Positions 11,201 through 24,038 of a stretch of 64,000 nt of DNA are shown here, piece after piece. This DNA is from Drosophila persimilis (Eukaryota > Arthropoda > Insecta > Diptera > Drosophilidae), in NCBI RefSeq assembly GCF_003286085.1, contig NW_020825312.1:4898001-4962000 (forward strand), given 5' to 3'. The notes beneath the pieces were generated by a model that was not told the origin of the DNA, made no database searches, and saw nothing but the letters and a program-made list of their open reading frames with translations. Made by a program: the position numbers and the translations under genes. The first letter of the stretch is position 1; each line of letters starts with the position of its first letter.

Positions 11201-14200
11201 CTGTGGCCTACTCCCGCCGCCATGGACGGAGACGTCTTCGGTGACACTAAGGCTGGCCGAGTTGGAGGCGGTGTTGGAGTTGTGCAGCGATTCCAGGACC
11301 TTGGTCTTCTGCTCCAGAGTGGTTTCAATGTCCCGCAGCTTCTCAGCCACCTGGACGAGGAAAAGGCTCTGTTCTGCAGACGGCCTGCCCTGCTGCAGCT
11401 TCTCCTCCAGCAGGCGAATCCGCGACTGATAGCCCTCGCCGATATCCGTCTTGAGGCTGTGCACCTCCTGCTGCAGGGCATCGTTGGCCCGCATCTGGAG
11501 GTTGACATAGTCCTCCAGCTGCTTGGTCTTCTCGTCCAGCACGTGCTCGTTGAGTGCCTTGGTCTGCACTTGGGTCTCCAGCTCCGAGATGATCTCGCGC
11601 AGCACAAAGATTTTGTCAATGGACGCCTTCAGCTCCACCTCGAACTTGTCCCGCTTGGCGTTCGACTGGCTCAGCTGTTGGTTGACCGCCCGCAGTTGGG
11701 ACTCCAGTTGGGCGTACTGTGTAGACGAAGGGGGGTTTGGGGGTGTAGGGGAAAGAAAGAAGCCCACGATTAGTACAGATTCGGATAAAAACTACTCGTA
11801 TTTTTGGTGTGGTGAAATGGGATGAAGTGTGATGAGGAGCAGTGTCCGGTGTCCGGTGTCTGGTGTCTGGGTGCTTTTCCATATTAGTGACAACTTACAT
11901 GCTTTTTCTTTTTGAACCTCAACTATTTATTGCCGGTGGGGTGCGGAGTGGGTAGTGGAGTAGTGGAGCAGTGGGGAAAGGGTGTGCAATTAGTTTAAAT
12001 AGGAATTGGGAGGGAAATTTGCTAGATTAGATGCATGCAGATAGAGAAATCACACAAACAGAAGAAACATTTAACAAAACTTCCAATAAAAAGCAATCAA
12101 TGCTTCTTCTAATAAACTCCCCATACAAATTCAATGGAATTGACTAACACATGGAAATGGCATGGAAATATACATATATACATATATTCCTCTAAAGGTA
12201 AAATCTGTGTGAATGGATCCGCACACACTTGAATATATTGAATATATAGACCTCGGGAGGTCTATAAATACGTCGGCACACGCTTACGAAAATCTCTGTT
12301 TTGTATACACACTCGTATGTGTACGTTAGACGGTGCCCTTGATTTTATTTCAATGCCCCCCGAGGGACTCGCACAAGGCATGTGGAGGAGCACGGAGCCC
12401 GAGCACGTTGGAGTATTTTTTTTGTAAAATGTTCCATGGAATTTGTATGTGATTTTGTTGTTGTAAATGTTTCTTTGCATAATTGATTCAGTTAATAAAA
12501 ATGTTCTTGGGTAAGGCATGCTAGTGGAACTTAAACATACATACATATTTCTATATCTAAACTTGTATCCAAAAAACTTAAACTAAAGGAAAATCCGAAC
12601 ATGAAGAAATACAATGTAAAAAGATAAATAGAATACAATCAAATAGATAAAGATAGACTGAAGGAAATGGACTGTGTAAACCAAGGCAAAACCATATATA
12701 CGAGTATTAAACGTAAACGAAAACCAAAACGGAAACGGAAAAGACTTTAAAGTTTAAACCAAGCCCAAAATCAATCAATTGAGATCTTAGCGATCGTAGA
12801 TAGTGGACAGGACTCACCTCCTCGGAGGCATTGGCATAGGAGCTATATTCCTTCTCCTTATCGCGCAACTGCGACTTCAGTCGCTCGATTTCGCGCTGGA
12901 ACTCGTCGCGTTCCTGCTCGCGCTCAGCGGCCTGATCCTCCAGGAATCGGCGCGTGTCCTTCAGCTGCTTGTCAGCGGTATCGATCTGTTTGTGTGTCAG
13001 TGGAGTGGAGTGGAGGAGGGGTTGTAACAAGGGCTCTCACTGGGCAATAACCTAGCTTACAAACTAATCGACTTCTTCAAGTGTACTTTTCATGCGTTAG
13101 CGCTCTCACAAAAACGGGTAATATGTAAGGGAAAACGAGGTCTGATGGATCAGTAGACCCCGACCCGTAGACTCACCTGGGACTGGAGGTCTTCTCGATC
13201 CTTCTTGCCGCACTCCACCACCTTGTCGCCCTCTCGGCAAAAGTCCTCGATCATCTGCAGCAGCATGACGGTGGCATTCCCCGAATCGCGAGTCTCCTCC
13301 AGTTGCTGCTGTTGGCTGCCGGGCGAGGCGGAGAGCAGGTGACGGGCCCGCTCCTGCAAGGCTGTAAAGCTGGCCGACGACTGGTCCAGGCCCTGCTCCT
13401 GGAGGCTCTTCATGGGCCCCAGGCCGTAGCCCTCGTTGTAGTCCGTGTGGTTCAGCGAGTTCAGCTGCGAAAGCTGATCCCGCAGGGCCTGCAGCTCATG
13501 GCCCAGCTCTGCATTGCGATCGATGGTGTTGGTCAACTGCTGCTGCAGCTTCTGGCGGTCCGTTTCGGACTTGATCAGGCGGTTCTTCAGCTCCACCAGT
13601 TGGAAGGAGAGCTCTGAGGCGCTGCCCGCATGCTGCTGCAGATCGGGCGGCAGGGAGGTGTGCGTCTTTCCAGCCTCCGAGCTGCTGTTCTTGCGCCGAC
13701 TGGCCACGCCCAGCTGCTGATCGTTGAGAGAATTGGTGCGCACGAACTTGGCGAGCAACTGCTGCTGCACAGCAGCCGTCGTCTTGAGGCCATCCTCCGC
13801 CTCGCAGCACAGCTCGTGCTCCTGCTTCTCCGGCTCGTCCACGGAGTCGTTGTGCTCCCGTTGCTTGTGCATGTCCTCGGAGAGATGCAGCAGATAGGCG
13901 GCCTCTGATTTGAGCCGCTCCAGACACTCGGTCAGGTCGAAGTCCTCGCTATTGTCCTCGTTGCTCTTGCTGTTAATGAACTGCACCAGACTGGGGTCAT
14001 CCACCACCTCCAGCAGACTGTGGACATCCGGCACCAGACGCAGCGGCCGCGTATTGTTCAGGGAGCTGCTCAGCGTCTGCTCCAAGTCTTCGCCGGCATC
14101 CTGACTGCGACTGTGATTGTGGCTGTGGAGCAGCAGGCGTTGCACTTCCTCAGACAGCGTGGCATTCAGATCCTCCTCACAGTTGGCCACGCACTTGGCC

Positions 14201-17200
14201 AGACGGCAGAGCACGCTCCGGAAGCTCTTTGACAGCTCCCGCAGGCCATCGCGCTCGCATATCACCTGGTCTAGGTTACGGGACGAGTCAAAGGTCAAGT
14301 GGCGTTTGGTCTTGCGATTCAGCTGTTTCTCGTACTCCAGTTTCAGGCGCGACATCTGCAGGGGGTATCCCCGATCGAAAATCAATTAGTACGCAGGTCT
14401 TATAGGAGAATAACTGCCTCGACTCACCTCATCGGCATGTTTGATATTCAGCTGAGTGATCTCCAGTTGACTCTTGGCCGTAAATTTCTCCCGCAGCAAG
14501 ATCAGCTCCTTGGGCCAATGCTGATCGTCCACAGCGTTCTCGGACAGCAGGTTCTGTAAGGGCAGCAATTTGTGTATGGAATTGTTAAGATTTTGTTGGA
14601 TTTGTTTATGATTCGCTGGAAAATGTGTGCAACAGACGGTTGCACATGTCAAGAACGCTGAAAAGACCAGGGTAGCTTTCAAGGAAACTTTTTCTGGCTT
14701 TCACCAAAGCATAAATATTTATGGCTTTCGTCCAAAATATTTACATTTTTATTTCCCTTTCTGGACATCGACACATCACATCGACAGAGTGTCTGTCGAT
14801 TGAGGGTGGAGACAGAAACAGAGCCGCCGCCGCCGCCGCCACCGCCACCGCCACCACAGACAAACACATACATAAATCTTAATAAAAATCTTCCCCATCC
14901 TACAGTCAGAAGAAGAGAAGCGAGGGAGGGTGTAGGATGGATGGTGTGGTGTGGAGTGGAGTGGATAGGATGGATTATTTTTAGATGGTGTTACTCCCTC
15001 TGAGCCCTCTGAGCCCTCTGAGCCCTCTGTTTCCCTCCAATGAATCAGCCATTAAAAGCCGCATTGAATACAATTAAATAGTGCTCAGAGATAACGATTC
15101 AAAAGCGATCGAATAAATTCTCTCTTTCTCTGTCTGTCTCTCTCCCCCTCTCGTAGAGGTCGCGAACTCAGCAGATAACGAGTTTTCTTTGTTTTCAATA
15201 TTTTCCAATACATACTTGTGTTTGAAACACAGTGCGTTTCACAGCCACAATCGCATAGGATAATTAAGAGGTTTCCTTCGCTTTGATATCAATATTTTTT
15301 GGCATTAATATCTGAAACGCACTGCCTGCTTGCTTCTCTAAAATTCCTCCCAAAATAAGGGCAGTGGGGGGGATGGGGAAAAGGGGGGTTCACAAATTTT
15401 CTGCACTGGGAAATACAATTTTCATTTTATTTTCGTCACTTGCATTTCAGCGTTTTATGTGCTGGCGTACATACGTAAATAGGTGCACATAAACACTAGT
15501 ATATATGTATGTGTTTGGTGCAATGCTAGAATATATTTTTAGATTTTTGCACAACAAGAATTGACGAAACAAATCTCCAAACGAGCGGAGAAGTCCCGTG
15601 GCTAATCCAAAACCGAGGAAACAGAAAACATCAAGTATTTGTTCAGGGAGGAACTCGTCTCTCTAATTGTTCATATTGAACAGCAAGGCCAGCATACTAT
15701 AGGCCTGATTCATGACCTGGAATGGAATGGAAAATCAAAGTATTGCAGAAACTAAACCCTACACCCTCTAGTAGGCTTGGGGTACCTTAGTGAACATCGG
15801 CAGCCCCATGTAAAAGAAGCCACCGGCCCTCAGGGACAGGGGCCTGTTCAGATAGATCATGAACATCAAGATCAGGCGTCGCAGACGCGGCGAAAGGTCT
15901 GGCCAGTCGGAGCTGTAGAGGGCTTCAGGCAACTTGTCGGCGGACTGGGTGACCTCGTTGCCATAGATGCTGGGCGAAAGGATTTCCAGGACCATTGAGA
16001 GACAGTATTGAATGAGGCCCGCAAACTTTCCCATGTCCTGAATGACTGGAGTCTGAAACGTGGGTGAGTGTCACTGCGGGATCATTCGGATCCGGGCTGA
16101 CTCACCATCTTCAGGCTGTAGACGGTGCAACAGATGACCAGGGAACTGACCAATATCTGAAAAAACGTGCTCTTCGAAATGACGGTCTCAATGTCGAGCG
16201 CCTGCTGTTTGATCCGACGGTGGAGGCTGACCAGCTCCAAGAACTCGGCGCAGAGCTGCTCCTCATCCTGCTGGAGGCCACTGCGATGCAGGGCACTCAG
16301 CCGCTGACCCAGCATGCGCAGGCAGAGCGACAGATGGAGCATTAGATACCAATTGACCAGATTTAGGGTTATGTCGCACAGACAGGCAAAGGGAATCGCC
16401 ACCGCCTGATACAAAAAGGCAGTCCAAAACCCCAGGGGCTGCTGCAGGTCTAGGGGTGTCCACATCGAAAACGGCAGCTTGTTGGGTACAGCGAACAGGC
16501 ACGGGGTGACGAGCACGGGGATGACACCCACACTGCACATCATGTAAACGCCGACAACGCGGTTGAAACGCAGGTGCCCTATGCGCCACATGTCCACCTC
16601 CTGCAACGTCTTCAGTCGGAAGCGGTCCGCGCTGCTCCACTCGGTGAGTAGGCGCTGCGCCACGTGAGCGTAGCGCCAGCTGTTCAGGACCTTCACGCAC
16701 ATGGACGTCATGGTAAGAGCGAAGAACAGGACATCCACCGTGTGCTCCACATCGGGGCTCAATATAGCCTCCACCCACAGCAGAACCACGAAGATTAAGG
16801 TTAAGCTGCTATGCAGAAGATAGCCCTTCCAGTTGGTCCAACCACGCTGCGGTGCCGGTCCTCCAGAGGCGGGCCAGACCCGGGTCCAACGGAGTATGCG
16901 GAGCAGGATCCGCACTGGACGAATTCGGTCGAGATCCATGGGCAGAAAAGCCTGAAGGGCAGCTTTGATTGATCCATCGAATGCCGTACCAGCCCTTATA
17001 TATGCACGTTCTAATTGATTTGGATAATTGCTTAATCTAAGGGGCGGTCCTGGTTCTTTGATTCCCAGACTTTTTCAATTAAAATTCACTTAGCAAATTC
17101 TCGACTAATATGAAAATCGATACTAGCTAGCCATTACTCGGTCGTATCTTGTGTCTTTGGTCCTAAATATAAACCACAAAGACTCCGTAGGAAATCAAAT

Positions 17201-20200
17201 TTGCGCCTTAAACAAAAATAAACTCCAAGGCAGGGGCCTGGAATGGAATGGACCACTTCTTCTTGGTTCTTATATTCTTTTTCTGTCGAAAGGGCAACGA
17301 CTTCTCTGATCTTTTGGGGAAGACATATCGTATCTTTGACAACGTGAAGTCACAAGCTGTGTGTGTGTGTTTTTTTTTTGTTTCCGTTTAAACAGGGTTT
17401 AATTTTGAATGGGTTTGAGTGATGGTATGTTTAGACTGGGGAATCTCAAGTGGTTCGCCCTTTCACGCTTGTTTATTTATGCCCGTTTCCCCTTCACCTT
17501 GTATCCTTACCTTGCCTATTTTTGTGTACGTATACGTGTATGTATCTATGCTTTAAAGTTCTGCAATCGCCAAAACACCGTTAGCTTTTGAATTTGCAAA
17601 CACTCGCACTAATTTCCAATGGAAATTCACCATAAAATAAAACTTAATTAGGATGTTTGTGTATGTTTTCAGCAATGATTTGCCAATTTTCTTTCCGCAA
17701 AACCACTTGAAGATCTCTTTCATTTACGCCGCGAATAATATGATTTTTTTCCCGCAAAGTCTTTCACTATATGCACATATATGTATGTATGTAAATTCCA
17801 ATGAATCCAAGAACCGACAATTACGGACACGCACGCACGCGTTGAAATAACGGAATAAAATGAGCGGGCACCCAGGCAGGCCACCCATTTTAAAGCAGAA
17901 AGAGAGAAGGCCCGAGAGAGCGTCGTCGTTCTCCGATCGTTCTCTCCCTGGTGTACAAGTATGTGTGCTTACGTGATGGGTGTGTTGGTGTGAGCGTGTG
18001 GAAGCAAATTCAAATTTATGAGCGTTAATTTCAAACGGGGTTTGAGCATCGAAAAGAACAACTGCATGCACTCTTCCTTTGCGGGGTGTGTGCTTTGCAC
18101 CACTCTCCACTCTCCTCTCCCTTTTCGATTGCTGATCCATCAATTGATTCATATTGAGGGGAGCTAGCATTTTACACACTTCCGGCTGTGACGATATTAG
18201 CTCCGTTTCCAGCCCTGATTAAAGTAGTGTGAAGTGTATGATGTGACAGTGGGCCAGGAACAGCCGAGCACATGTTTGTGCTTCGATAATAATTTGGCGC
18301 GCTCTTATTAAACTATACATATGTATGGATGTATATGAATGTGCATACATATGTGTGTGTTGTGTTGGTTTAAACAATTGTCAACGAAGAATGGCTGCGA
18401 AATGTTGTTGGCAAACAGACAGAAAGATATCCACAGCCCCCATCTTTTGACAGCATAAGTGGGGCAGGAAATATTTTTGAACAAAAACGGTTCTGTATGG
18501 AGTGGTGTGGGGTCGGATCTGGTATGCTTGTCTGTACACTCGTATGTATCCCTCTGCCTAAGCAGTCTTTGACCTTCGCCTATGTTATTTTCGTCCAGAA
18601 CAAGAACAACAGCCAAAATGTCTGTGACAATCGCCATCCATTGGAAGCGCTCTTCTCGCTAAGTAAGTCGACATGTGGCCGCCATATTTGGCGAGAACAA
18701 TGAGTGGGAAAAGGGAGGAGATGGGCTGTTGGGGATCGGATCAGCTGGAAGGATTGCCGTGCATGTCAATGTTCCGGTTGGGATCATTGACTGACGACTG
18801 ACTGGGCCTTAAAATAGAAAACAGCCCAGGTATGAAAGTGCAGTCGGATTTAATGCTACATAATGATGCAAAAGTGATGCCACAGCCACAGATCCCAAGT
18901 GGAAATCCAAAGTTCGTTTGGCAACCGCTTGTTGCAGCATGATGCTGCTTTCATGCTGCTTTGCTTCTTGTTTTGGCTGCTTGACAAGATTTCGCACGTT
19001 TCTTCTTTTGGGATCGCGCGCGCATTTGTTAAAAATAAAGACGTACATTTTGCACAGGGAAAGTGAGATGTGAATCACACACACAGAGCAGAGTCTTCAG
19101 TTAGATGTCGGGGAAACGCAGTCCGTGCCATGCGATGCCATGCCATGCCATGCACTTACCTGAATCTGCTGCTCCAGTTCGTTGGCTATATCCTGCCGGG
19201 CGAGCGCCAATTGCTCCTGCAACCGCCGTTCGTACTCCTCGATAATGCGCTGAATCACCTGGGACTCGTTGTTGAAATTCAGCTCATCCTCGTCAATGAT
19301 GATGAGCGAGACGTTGGGTACCGCTGTCGGCGAACCCTCCTCCTCCCCGGCTGCATCTGGGCAGGTACGAGGCGGAGATTCGGGGGCAGGCTGCGCATCG
19401 GCGGGTCGGGTTAGTTGTTGTTGTTTCCACGGTGGGTCGTGTGGATGCAGGTAGTTACAGTAGGTGTGGTGTTTAGTGGTTTGTTTTATTGGATTATAAA
19501 CGACAGAGAAACGACAAGAATGGACATGCAGTTAGCGGAGTTAGTCAAAAATCAGGATTAGAGCGAATACACTGCTTGAATACTGCTTGAATACTTCTGT
19601 GTGAAAGAGGATCATTACCTTGTAGTCATCGTCTCCTTGCCGGCGCTCGTAAAACTTAATGCGATCGCTCAGCTTTCGAACCTGCTGTTCGTGGGCGCGC
19701 TTCATCTCCTGCATGTGCGTCTGGTAGAAGATCTTCAGCTCGGCTATGTCCTGAGAGTGCTGCTGTAACAGGAACAATAGTTGGGGAAATCTCTTAAAGA
19801 TTCTAGATAAAGCTTATTCAAATCGTAAATATGTCTGCACCAATCAACAAGTATTGCTATTGATAATTGTATGCTCCCTTTTAAAAAACGGAAAATCGTT
19901 GCTTTCTAATGTACGTTTGATAAATACATGGATAAATACAGGGACGGCATTCAGGCAAGACACGCAACCGAATCGATTCGAAATTCGCTTTCTTCGGGCA
20001 GGAACGAAGCAAGTATCGTCATGTTTACTGTGCCAGATCCGAAAATTTCGGGTTTTTTTCGCGCTCACTCTGAATTTGATTTTCTGGTAGAGAGAATGAG
20101 CAGACAACACAATAACTTGCTGGTTTTTTGCTTTGCGTTGCACTCGGCTTTTAGTGATTCGCAGTGAGCCGAATCTGACTCAAAGAAGGATTCATAATGA

Positions 20201-23200
20201 TCGAAAGCATTAAAGGGGCTTGAGTATAGCTGTGTTTTTCTTAATACTGTGGATTCATGCAGGTCTCCAATTCAGACCTCCGGTACTTCGATACATTTGC
20301 ACGATTCTGCGATTGTTAAGCCACGTCGGTTACAATGTGGAAATACGAACCATCGCAAGGATCGATTCGATTTTAGGGGAAATATTAAATGTGATCCTCT
20401 CTGGCGGGGCGGAGAAGCACTATTGAAAGACGAGAAAATCATCATTGGATCCGTTTTCTTTAAAATGGGAGAAACTGTCGGATGAAAGATATCTGACGAA
20501 ATTAAGCGAGTATTTTCAACAACAGGAGAAGCTGTGTGGGTGTTGGGAAAGCCTTCGGCTATCAGAGTTATTCAATATTGAAATACCAAGCGTCCAGGTC
20601 TAGACTCTAAGAGTAGATGCATCATCTTGGGGTTTGAAAATGTAATCGGATAGAATGGTAGCCACTTACCTCCTTGTTAGGCTTTCCTGGACTCGTGGAC
20701 TCGCCCAGGGAATCCAGTCCGCATGGAGTCATTTGCCTGTGACTGGGACTCAGCAAGAGCTCGGCCCGTTTGCGCTTGCGCGGCGACGTCTCCTTGGAGG
20801 AGGCAGCCACGGCCGCGGAGGAGGCCACGACCTCCTCTGGCAATTGATCCACCTCGGAGCACTCCGAAGAGCTGTCGCCAGCCAGGTGTTGGGATTTGTG
20901 TGAGAAGACATCGTCGGAGAACTGTTTCTCGAGGTCGGCACACTTGTGCTCGAAGTACTTGCGCAGCTCCTCCACCTCCTTTGCGTGTGTGGCCTGCTGG
21001 GACTGCTGATTTCTCTGCTTCTCGCTCTCCCACTGATCGCGGGCAATCTTCAACTCCTGAGAGCACTGCTCGCGGACTAGAGCCAACTGCTGGCCGAGGT
21101 AGTCGTCGAATTTGCGCTGGACCATTAGGAAGAGCCGCTGCTCTTGCGGCAGGAGGTAGGTCTGGAATTGCTCGATCTGCTTGGTGAACGCCGGCGTCCA
21201 CTCAGGCAGAAGGGGCTGGATGCCAAGGTCATCGATGGGCTGAGTTTGAAGTGGAAGCTGTCGCTCCTTCGAGCTGCGAGATCCTCGCTCCTCGTTGTCG
21301 GTAAGAAAGTGACGATCTAGGTCATCGTCGCTCTCGCTGATCAGATCCATGGATATCTCCGAAATGCGCTGGCCGGGATTGCACTCCTGATCTTGCCACA
21401 CGACACTCGAGCGCTTCACTGCATCAATGGCCTCGTGAAGCTGCCGGCGCAGATTCTGCACCTCGCCTCCCAGACGATCTGTGTCCGCCTGGAGCTCTCC
21501 GCGAACGTTCATCGAGTGCTGCAGGGATTCGGTCAGCTTGGCAATCATCTCGTCTCTGCGGGACACCTCCAGATACATGTCCAGCGTCTGTGGGAATTAC
21601 GGGATAGCTTTATAAGTATAGGTCTATTAATTTGAAAGGATCGCTTACCGGGCCACCAAAATCCTCCTGCAGTGTTCGGTACTCCGTGGAGTTGGTCATC
21701 AGCGAGCTGGAGTCCCGGGCCGAGGCTGGCCCCGCACTGCTTTCCCGGCGAACCGCCTCCAGCTGCAGGTTCAGCGAGGCCAGGCAGTTGTCCTTCGTCT
21801 CGAGCTGGGTGTGCAGCTCCTGGACCTTGGCCTCCAGCTGCCTGAGCATGTTCAAGCTCACCAAGCTGGAATGGCTGCCTTGCGATGCCTTGGCCGCCTG
21901 CTGCAGCAGTGTTTTTGACTCGTCGAGGGATACGGATAGGGATGGTGGGTCCTGCTCCTGCTCCTCCTCGATGGTGGTACTGAGGGAGAGCAGTCGTTCG
22001 CTCTCCTCGGTTATGTCCTCAAGCACATCTTTGCTGAACTCTGACAGGGGCACGCGCTCCATTTGCTTGAGCTCCGCATTGCTGCTGGCGCTGCTATTTG
22101 TTTGTCCATCCGCTTCCGCTGTGGGTGAGAGCTTAACTCCATTGTCGCTGAGGATCTGCTGATTCATGGCCATCAAGCGCAGTTTCATCAGCTGCAGGGA
22201 ACTTTCCTCATCATCGTCATCATCATCATCCTCGCAGTCCACTTTCAGCATGGTCAGCTCGAGTGGCTCTGGTTGAAGGTACATCGTGGTCAAGGCTTTG
22301 GCTGCTTTGTTCTCAATAACCCGAGACTCCTGGAGCATGGGCAGCATGAGCGTTTCCACTTTGGATGTGGCTCTGACCGCATCCCGTTCCATCTCGTCCT
22401 GCAGCTCTGACGCTTCCTGCTCGTGCTCGTGCTCGTGCTCCTGCTCGTGCTCGTGCTCGTGCTCCTGCTCGTGCTCGTGCTCCTGCTCGTGCTCCTCATC
22501 TAAATCTGTTATCTGATCCAGTTTCTGTGATGTGTTGGCCGTCTCCTCGGCTTCGTAGGTCACCTCGATGGACTCGTTGGTGGCCACGATTTCCTCCATT
22601 GAATGATCCTGCTCCTCGGTTAGCTGGGCCTCCTCTTCCACCTGTGTCTCTGGTGCAGCACTTACACTCAGGCTGGCCTCAGTTCTCTCCTCGTCTCTGG
22701 CCAGGACCGGCTCCTCGGCTAGTTCTGAGACATCATCAGTGGTGCTTTGGTTGCTCAGGCTCTCATCCACGACTTCTTGTTCCTCTTCATCTTCGTCTTC
22801 ATGGCGGGAGTGCACTAGTTTCGGCTGCTCCATCGGCAGACTTATATCGAAATCATCATCATTGGAGGAGGATGGACTAACCTCAACCTTGGAACCATCG
22901 TCTGCTTCGCTCTCATCGTCCAGCGTAAGGAAATGCTGAGCCAACTTTCCCCCCGAGAGCTGGGAATCATCTATGCGAAACTCTTCCGCATCCTCCTCGT
23001 CATCATCATTGTTGCTGCTCAAACTTTTGGCACTTGGTTGCTCCTGCTTCTTGGGCCTGCCGTACGCAGCCGCCTCTGACAGGGATTCGACGTGGGAGCT
23101 GAGTTGCTCCTCCACCTCACTGATCTCGATGGCCTCCTCGATGTCCTCCTCAATGCTGCTGCTTGTGGTAGTCGTCGTTGTTGTACCTGCCACCTCTGCA

Positions 23201-23790
23201 CTACTTGTTGCTGTGGCTGTGGCTGTGGCTGTGGCTGTCGTTGTAGTTGTCGTTGTCTGTTGCTCGGCCATCTCAATTGTCATGGAACTGGTGGGCGGCT
23301 CAATACTAAACGTGGATACGGTCTGATCTTCCTCCGTGAGACTGAGATTGTTCTGCCGCCTCAATAGTTCCGCAGTGTCCGTGGATGTAACGGCGTATGG
23401 GGTGCTGCTGGAGCTGCTAGAGCTGCTAAGGGCCGGCGTCAAGCTGCTCCTCGAGATTATGTATGTGTGCGTGGAGTCGTTATCGTTATCAGCCTCGTTA
23501 TCAGCCTCGCTGGCAGCATGTTGCAATTCCTCTATGGATTGCGATTGGGCCTCGTCGGCCGCCGGCCTCTTTGGTTGCTTCGCGAACAGAAAATTTAGCG
23601 TGGGTATGAACTCAACTTCCACATTTGTGGATGCTTCGCCTCGCTTTTGTGGCTGCTGCTTTCCAGTCACGCGTGATGTTGCCCCAGATGTTGCTGGGGA
23701 TGTTGCTGGAGATGTGGCTGGCAACTCTTCGGCTGCCTCGATTGCCTTGTAGCTGACGCTGCCGCTGTGCGTGCGGAGCAATGATGTGAT
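5255..23790 (-). CDS. Plp: Pericentrin-like protein, PACT-domain centrosome scaffold (12 coding exons)
   Basis: Exons by splice sites and frame: 23790-21649, 21587-20670, 19762-19619, 19390-19160, 14553-14428, 14355-13177, 12985-12818, 11716-11021, 9057-8335, 8273-6121, 6054-5944, 5558-5255; about 2,964 residues, near the D. melanogaster length of about 2,900. The first exon here (714 codons) is acidic, Ser/Thr-rich and low-complexity, with an EHEHEQ array. The rest is mostly long coiled coil. The C-terminus is the PACT domain: RYLRVESHRKALVYQKRYL, then a stretch joined across the 6121/6054 intron (K-TVALAIIAIQRIKYIGRIW), matching the pericentrin/AKAP450 calmodulin-binding, centriole-targeting module. 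The last exon adds 100 Asn/Pro-rich residues ending in HARHH. The family anchors pericentriolar material to centrioles and basal bodies. The initiating ATG must lie upstream: 23790 is a splice acceptor in mid-frame. All introns are phase 0 except the last two. Or71a sits inside the 14554-19159 intron. Identification is firm; the 5' end is unresolved. Confidence 0.93.
10805..10816 (+). promoter_or_regulatory. Candidate CTCF-type insulator site in a Plp intron
   Basis: GCCAGGTGGCGC matches the core of the Drosophila CTCF consensus (AGGTGGCGC / AGATGGCGC). It lies in a noncoding intronic block near a short hairpin (CTCTCTGTT...AACAGAGAG around 10839-10858). Motif match only; occupancy is unknown. 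Confidence 0.3.
14822..14855. repeat. CCG/CCACCG trinucleotide repeat
   Basis: Run of GCC/CCG then CCACCG units inside the Plp intron upstream of the exon at 14428-14553. Read in any frame it only gives poly-Pro or poly-Gly, so the frames over it are not genes. Confidence 0.8.
15001..15029. repeat. 9-bp minisatellite (TGAGCCCTC)n
   Basis: Three perfect head-to-tail copies of TGAGCCCTC, with partial copies on either side, in the Plp intron between its exon at 14428-14553 and Or71a. Confidence 0.8.
15663..16939 (-). CDS. Or71a: Odorant receptor Or71a, seven-transmembrane
   Basis: Three exons: 16939-16106 (278 codons), 16052-15786 (89) and 15716-15663 (17 plus stop), all joined in phase 0; 384 residues. 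The N-terminus (MDLDRIRPVR...), the WTNW motif, the EVDMWR stretch near residue 117, NWYLMLHLSLCLRMLGQRLS in the middle and the ending MNQAYSMLALL-NMN match what I recall of D. melanogaster Or71a (about 378 residues) closely enough for an ortholog call. The family are inverted-topology seven-pass ligand-gated channel subunits that work with Orco in olfactory neuron dendrites. Hydrophobic segments are visible near residues 40-60, 70-90, 130-155 and 190-215, and in the C-terminal exons. The whole gene lies inside a Plp intron on the same strand. A TATA-like box sits about 57 bases upstream. All exons are intact. Confidence 0.93.
16996..17003 (-). promoter_or_regulatory. TATA-like box upstream of Or71a
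   Basis: Minus strand reads ATATATAA, about 57 bases before the Or71a ATG, a plausible core promoter distance. This would let Or71a be transcribed separately from the Plp intron that holds it. Confidence 0.45.
17004..19159. other. Plp intron, upstream of Or71a; no gene seen
   Basis: A/T-rich noncoding DNA with short (TG)n, (T)n and ATGTATGTAT runs. It would hold the Or71a upstream control region. No open frame with family resemblance. Confidence 0.5.
19960..20290. repeat. Dispersed repeat, related to the flank of the element at 24 kb
   Basis: Shares blocks with 24670-24890 in the same orientation and order: GATCCGAAAATTTCGG, TCGCGCTCACTCT, CCGAATCTGACT, TAATGATCGAAAG and ATACTGTGGATTCA. Both copies are diverged and noncoding, in different Plp regions. 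This is an old transposon-like interspersed repeat; I cannot assign a family. Confidence 0.6.
22410..22500. repeat. In-frame GAGCAC array inside Plp exon (His-Glu repeats)
   Basis: Imperfect repeats of CTCGTG / CTCCTG on the plus strand encode alternating Glu-His with Gln interruptions on the minus strand, inside the acidic Plp N-terminal exon. Length variation here would be in-frame. Confidence 0.8.
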
Positions 23791-24038
23791 CTGTAATCAT
23801 CATGAAAATTTAGTCATGGAAACTGAAAAGTAAGGAAGGCTGCGCTTTGGGGGTCGATTCTCGAAATACCCTTGCGGATCGATCGTTTCTATGCCAGCCA
23901 GCTATAAGTATGAGCTGGCTGACTTATCCGTCTTCATTTAAGACTAAATTAATGGTTTCGATTATTTCTACATATAGTATACATCGAATCGATTCGGTAT
24001 TCAGTTAGAAACGGACTGCACGAAGAAGATATCGTAAT

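Noticed and set aside
14679..14873. Poly-Gly / poly-Pro frames
   Set aside because: Produced by the CCG/CCACCG repeat in a Plp intron.
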